This document shows, in pieces, positions 7,287-9,146 of a stretch of 9,146 nucleotides of DNA (the stretch's first letter is position 1; each line of letters begins with the position of its first letter). Both the position numbers and the translations under genes were made by a program. The notes beneath the pieces are model-generated. The model was given only the letters and a program-made list of their open reading frames with translations, was not told the DNA's origin and did not search any database. The stretch comes from Candidatus Heimdallarchaeota archaeon (GTDB lineage Archaea; Asgardarchaeota; Heimdallarchaeia; Hodarchaeales; S146-22): assembly GCA_015520535.1 (NCBI GenBank), contig WAPZ01000073.1, forward strand, positions 1 to 9,146, given 5' to 3'.

Positions 7287-7423
7287 AAAACACCTTTCAA
7301 GAAACAACATATCCTTTCCTTGAGATTAACTATAGTGAATCGATGTTTACCATTGTTAACTGACGCTCACCTTATTCTTCACCACAACCTGAGGATAAAA
7401 GAGTCACTTTCACTACTATTTCC

Positions 7424-7431
7424 ATTATAAT
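7424..7431 (+). promoter_or_regulatory. candidate TATA box, proximal, for the iron permease
   Basis: ATTATAAT directly abuts and overlaps copy 3 of the 15-bp site. Transcription would start near 7453, giving a leader of about 60 bases before the ATG at 7516. This is the better placed of the two rightward candidates. Confidence 0.35.
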
Positions 7432-7444
7432 TAGTCGTGCCTAA
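7430..7444 (-). promoter_or_regulatory. candidate metal-repressor operator, copy 3 (right arm of perfect inverted repeat)
   Basis: ATTAGTCGTGCCTAA, the exact reverse complement of copy 2. With its flanks (7429-7446) the outer six bases on each side pair, AATTAG with CTAATT. It overlaps the proximal TATA-like box and lies 71 bases before the permease ATG, the expected position for a repressor site. Confidence 0.45.
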
Positions 7445-7504
7445 TTCTCAAAACCCACTTACCAAATCACACTAATTTTAAAAAGTCAAATTTTCAAGTT
7501 AATA

Positions 7505-7510
7505 AGGTGA
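7505..7510 (+). promoter_or_regulatory. ribosome binding site of the iron permease
   Basis: AGGTGA, five bases before the ATG at 7516. It matches the archaeal anti-Shine-Dalgarno sequence. The in-frame GTG at 7507 is part of this site and so is unlikely to be the start. Confidence 0.7.
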
Positions 7511-7515
7511 ATAAA

Positions 7516-8376
7516 ATGGCTGGTGATATATTTTCAATAACCGCATTTTTATTAACGTTACGTGAGACAATGGAAGCCGCATTGATCGTTGGTATTCTAT
7601 TAGCATATCTTTCGAAGACAAGAAATGAACATATGAAAAAAGATATCTGGGTTGGCGTAGGTGGCGCTATAGGTCTTAGTATTATTGGTGCAATCATTAT
7701 AGAGATTGCCTTTGGTGAATTTGAAGGTGCCATGGAAAAAATCTTTGAAGGCTCTGTAATGGTAGCCGCAGCAGCGGTTTTAACCTCAATGATCATTTGG
7801 AATTTTAAAAATGCAAAAGTAATCAAGCAGCATCTAGAAGAAAAAATTCATGCTGCTATCACTGGACGAGACAAATATGCGCTGGTTACGCTTAGCTTTA
7901 TTGCGGTTTTTCGTGAGGGAATCGAGACTGTTCTCTTTCTTGCTGGTATTCGTGCCAATGAATCTGCTATTTCCGTTCTTACAGGCTCTATATTGGGAAT
8001 TTCACTTTCCATTCTTATTGCGGCGGCGATGTTTCAAGGCAGTCTTCAACTTAATATACGGACATTTTTCAATGTTACTAGCGTGATACTCATACTTTTT
8101 GCTGCCGGATTATTTGCACAAGGAATTCATGAATTCCAAGAACTTGGATGGTTTGGTAGCGAAAATGCCGTGTGGAATGTCCCACTTTGGGATTTAAGCT
8201 GGCTGTTAAATGATAAGGATAATAATATTGGAGCTTTATTGCGTGCACTTGTCGGTTACCAAGATAAACCCACATTAGTTGAACTTGTTGCTTACGTTGG
8301 ATATTGGATTGCTATAGCTCTTGCATATTTCAAAATAAACACAGCTACCCCTAAATTACCAGCTAAAGCCGCATAA
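7516..8376 (+). CDS. FTR1-family iron permease
   Basis: Integral membrane iron importer of the FTR1/EfeU family, carrying Fe3+ (or Fe2+ after oxidation) into the cell. Numbered from the ATG at 7516 (286 residues): both family REXXE motifs are present, RETME in helix 1 (16-20) and REGIE in helix 4 (133-137), whose glutamates bind iron. The GIHEFQELGW stretch (203-212) is also typical. About seven hydrophobic helices are seen: 6-32, 45-65, 78-97, 121-144, 152-175, 184-204 and 255-273. Length is in the family range (about 275-285). The ribosome binding site AGGTGA places the start at 7516 rather than the GTG at 7507. No EfeO, EfeB or multicopper oxidase partner lies in the window, so any ferroxidase must be elsewhere. 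The repeated TTAG...CTAAT sites upstream suggest control by iron. Confidence 0.92.
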   Translation: MAGDIFSITAFLLTLRETMEAALIVGILLAYLSKTRNEHMKKDIWVGVGGAIGLSIIGAIIIEIAFGEFEGAMEKIFEGSVMVAAAAVLTSMIIWNFKNAKVIKQHLEEKIHAAITGRDKYALVTLSFIAVFREGIETVLFLAGIRANESAISVLTGSILGISLSILIAAAMFQGSLQLNIRTFFNVTSVILILFAAGLFAQGIHEFQELGWFGSENAVWNVPLWDLSWLLNDKDNNIGALLRALVGYQDKPTLVELVAYVGYWIAIALAYFKINTATPKLPAKAA

Positions 8377-8381
8377 TAATC

Positions 8382-8428
8382 TTCCTCCATCCACTTTTCT
8401 TTTCCTCTTCTAATTCTAATTCTAATTC
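8382..8428 (+). repeat. pyrimidine-rich tract with TAATTC tandem repeats
   Basis: After the permease stop comes a C/T-rich stretch (about 8382-8410) and then three exact copies of TAATTC (8411-8428). The T-rich part may end permease transcription. The remaining gap up to 8577 holds only a weak GATGAT/ATCATC inverted repeat (8448-8453 and 8485-8490) and no gene. Confidence 0.45.
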
Positions 8429-8577
8429 GATTAATTTCTTTCGCTGGGATGATCACTCTTCTTGTTTAACGCCTCGTTTTCGGCATCATCATTAATTGGT
8501 TGGGCGCGTTTCAACAGCATAAAACGTTTTTAATGTATCTCCAATGTCGTGTTACATGAAGGAAATGAAAGCAAAGT

Positions 8578-8584
8578 AGGTGAT
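8578..8584 (+). promoter_or_regulatory. ribosome binding site of the MscS-family gene
   Basis: AGGTGAT, a full-length match to the archaeal anti-Shine-Dalgarno sequence, ten bases before the ATG at 8595 and four before the GTG at 8589. Confidence 0.6.
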
Positions 8585-8594
8585 TACGGTGATT

Positions 8595-9146
8595 ATGCAA
8601 AATAGTGGCCAAAGTACTAATGATATATGGACAGAAATCCAAAATTTGTGGAATATAATCCCATTTCCGCTTCAAATCTTCATTGTATTCGTAATTTATG
8701 TTATTTTACTTTTAATTACGTTACGCGTCTTGAAATTTGTGCTAAATAGGTACAAAGAGCACCTCACGGTTTCAGCGTATCATACCATTTACACTGTTTT
8801 CAGAATGCTGATTATTGCTTTATTTGCAGCGGCATTTTTAAATCAGTTTGAACAATTCCAAGGTTCATTAATTGGATTATCGGCGTTGATTGGTACGGCT
8901 GTTGGCTTTGCATCCACCCAAACAGTTGGTAATTTTATTTCGGGAATATATTTGATGATTGCAAGGCCTTTTACTATTGGTGATTATGTGATTCTCCCCA
9001 AAATGGGCGTTGAAGGTATTATAAAGGAAATCACAGTCAATTACACTAAAATTTTAACGCCAAATGGAACTACAGCAATTATTGCGAATCGCTCTCTAAT
9101 TGATACCCAATTCATTAATACAAGATACGAAATTGAAGTCAAAGAA
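8595..9146 (+). CDS. MscS-family mechanosensitive ion channel, 3'-partial
   Basis: Small-conductance mechanosensitive channel that opens under membrane tension to release solutes during osmotic down-shock. The frame is open from the ATG at 8595 to the window end (184 codons), so the C-terminus is missing. Hydrophobic helices lie at about 24-48, 64-83 and 91-117. The third is the glycine/alanine-rich pore helix (GTAVGFASTQTVGNFISG, 100-117), followed by the diagnostic RPFTIGDYV (124-132) and the start of the beta domain with GVEGIIKEI (138-146), TPNGTTAIIANRSL (155-168) and the last residues EIEVKE. An in-frame stop at 8577 bounds the start; GTG at 8580 or 8589 is possible, but the ATG lies at a better distance from AGGTGAT. 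It follows the iron permease by 218 bases, probably under separate control. Confidence 0.9.
   Translation, partial: MQNSGQSTNDIWTEIQNLWNIIPFPLQIFIVFVIYVILLLITLRVLKFVLNRYKEHLTVSAYHTIYTVFRMLIIALFAAAFLNQFEQFQGSLIGLSALIGTAVGFASTQTVGNFISGIYLMIARPFTIGDYVILPKMGVEGIIKEITVNYTKILTPNGTTAIIANRSLIDTQFINTRYEIEVKE

Larger units (their letters stand above)
6902..7515. other. gene-free region between divergent genes
   Basis: About 600 bp with no credible gene: the longest start-to-stop frame worth noting is a 19-codon one on the minus strand (7151-7210), too short to support. Its right half (7228-7444) holds the TATA-like boxes and 15-bp sites listed separately. Its left half (6902-7220) is AT-rich; the only structure I saw is an imperfect palindrome GTAACGAGTTATTAC (6934-6948), 33-47 bases before the TPR start, and GGGGAT/ATCCCC arms near 7058 and 7102. 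The region probably contains promoters for both flanking genes. Confidence 0.6.

Noticed and set aside
7507..7515. GTG at 7507 as the permease start
   Set aside because: The GTG is part of the AGGTGA ribosome binding site for the ATG at 7516.
7494..7826. A 110-codon minus-strand frame opposite the iron permease
   Set aside because: It is the shadow of the permease gene, which carries both REXXE motifs; no start signal of its own.
8448..8490. GATGAT/ATCATC inverted repeat as a permease terminator
   Set aside because: The stem is 6 bp with a 31-base loop and has no T-run directly after it.

Overview
The window looks archaeal. The genome is AT-rich. Several starts carry a GGTGA-type ribosome binding site that matches the 3' end of archaeal 16S rRNA. 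Gene ends are followed by bare T-runs, TATA-box-like promoters are visible, and the PRPP synthase is most like the archaeal enzymes. The lineage cannot be fixed from the sequence; a mesophilic archaeon is an inference from the base composition and the class II fumarase plus FTR1 gene content. No tRNA, rRNA, CRISPR array, transposase or phage gene was seen.

Layout. From the left edge to about 2.5 kb two genes run rightward: an XPD/DinG-type superfamily 2 helicase, possibly cut at its 5' end by the window, and a GtrA-family membrane protein. A short convergent terminator region (2518-2619) follows. From 2.6 to 6.9 kb four genes run leftward: a TPR protein of unknown function, fumarase (fumC), PRPP synthase (prs) and a 66-residue membrane protein that probably shares the prs transcript. 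A gene-free stretch of about 600 bp (6902-7515) separates these from two rightward genes: an FTR1-family iron permease and an MscS-family mechanosensitive channel that runs off the right edge.

How the genes relate. Most are housekeeping or transport genes with no single pathway in common: nucleotide precursor synthesis (prs), the TCA cycle (fumC), DNA or RNA unwinding (helicase), iron uptake (FTR1) and osmotic safety (MscS). The clearest regulatory signal is upstream of the iron permease. It consists of three copies of a 15-bp, roughly palindromic TTAG...CTAAT site, two of them forming a perfect inverted repeat and two placed beside TATA-like boxes. They resemble operators of the DtxR/IdeR family of metal-dependent repressors. 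The same inverted repeat could instead be the ends of a small non-autonomous mobile element.

The most unusual protein features are a Cys/Cys/Cys/His zinc-finger-like extension on the N-terminus of fumarase and an XPD-like helicase with only three of the four iron-sulfur cysteines. No clearly new multi-gene system was found.
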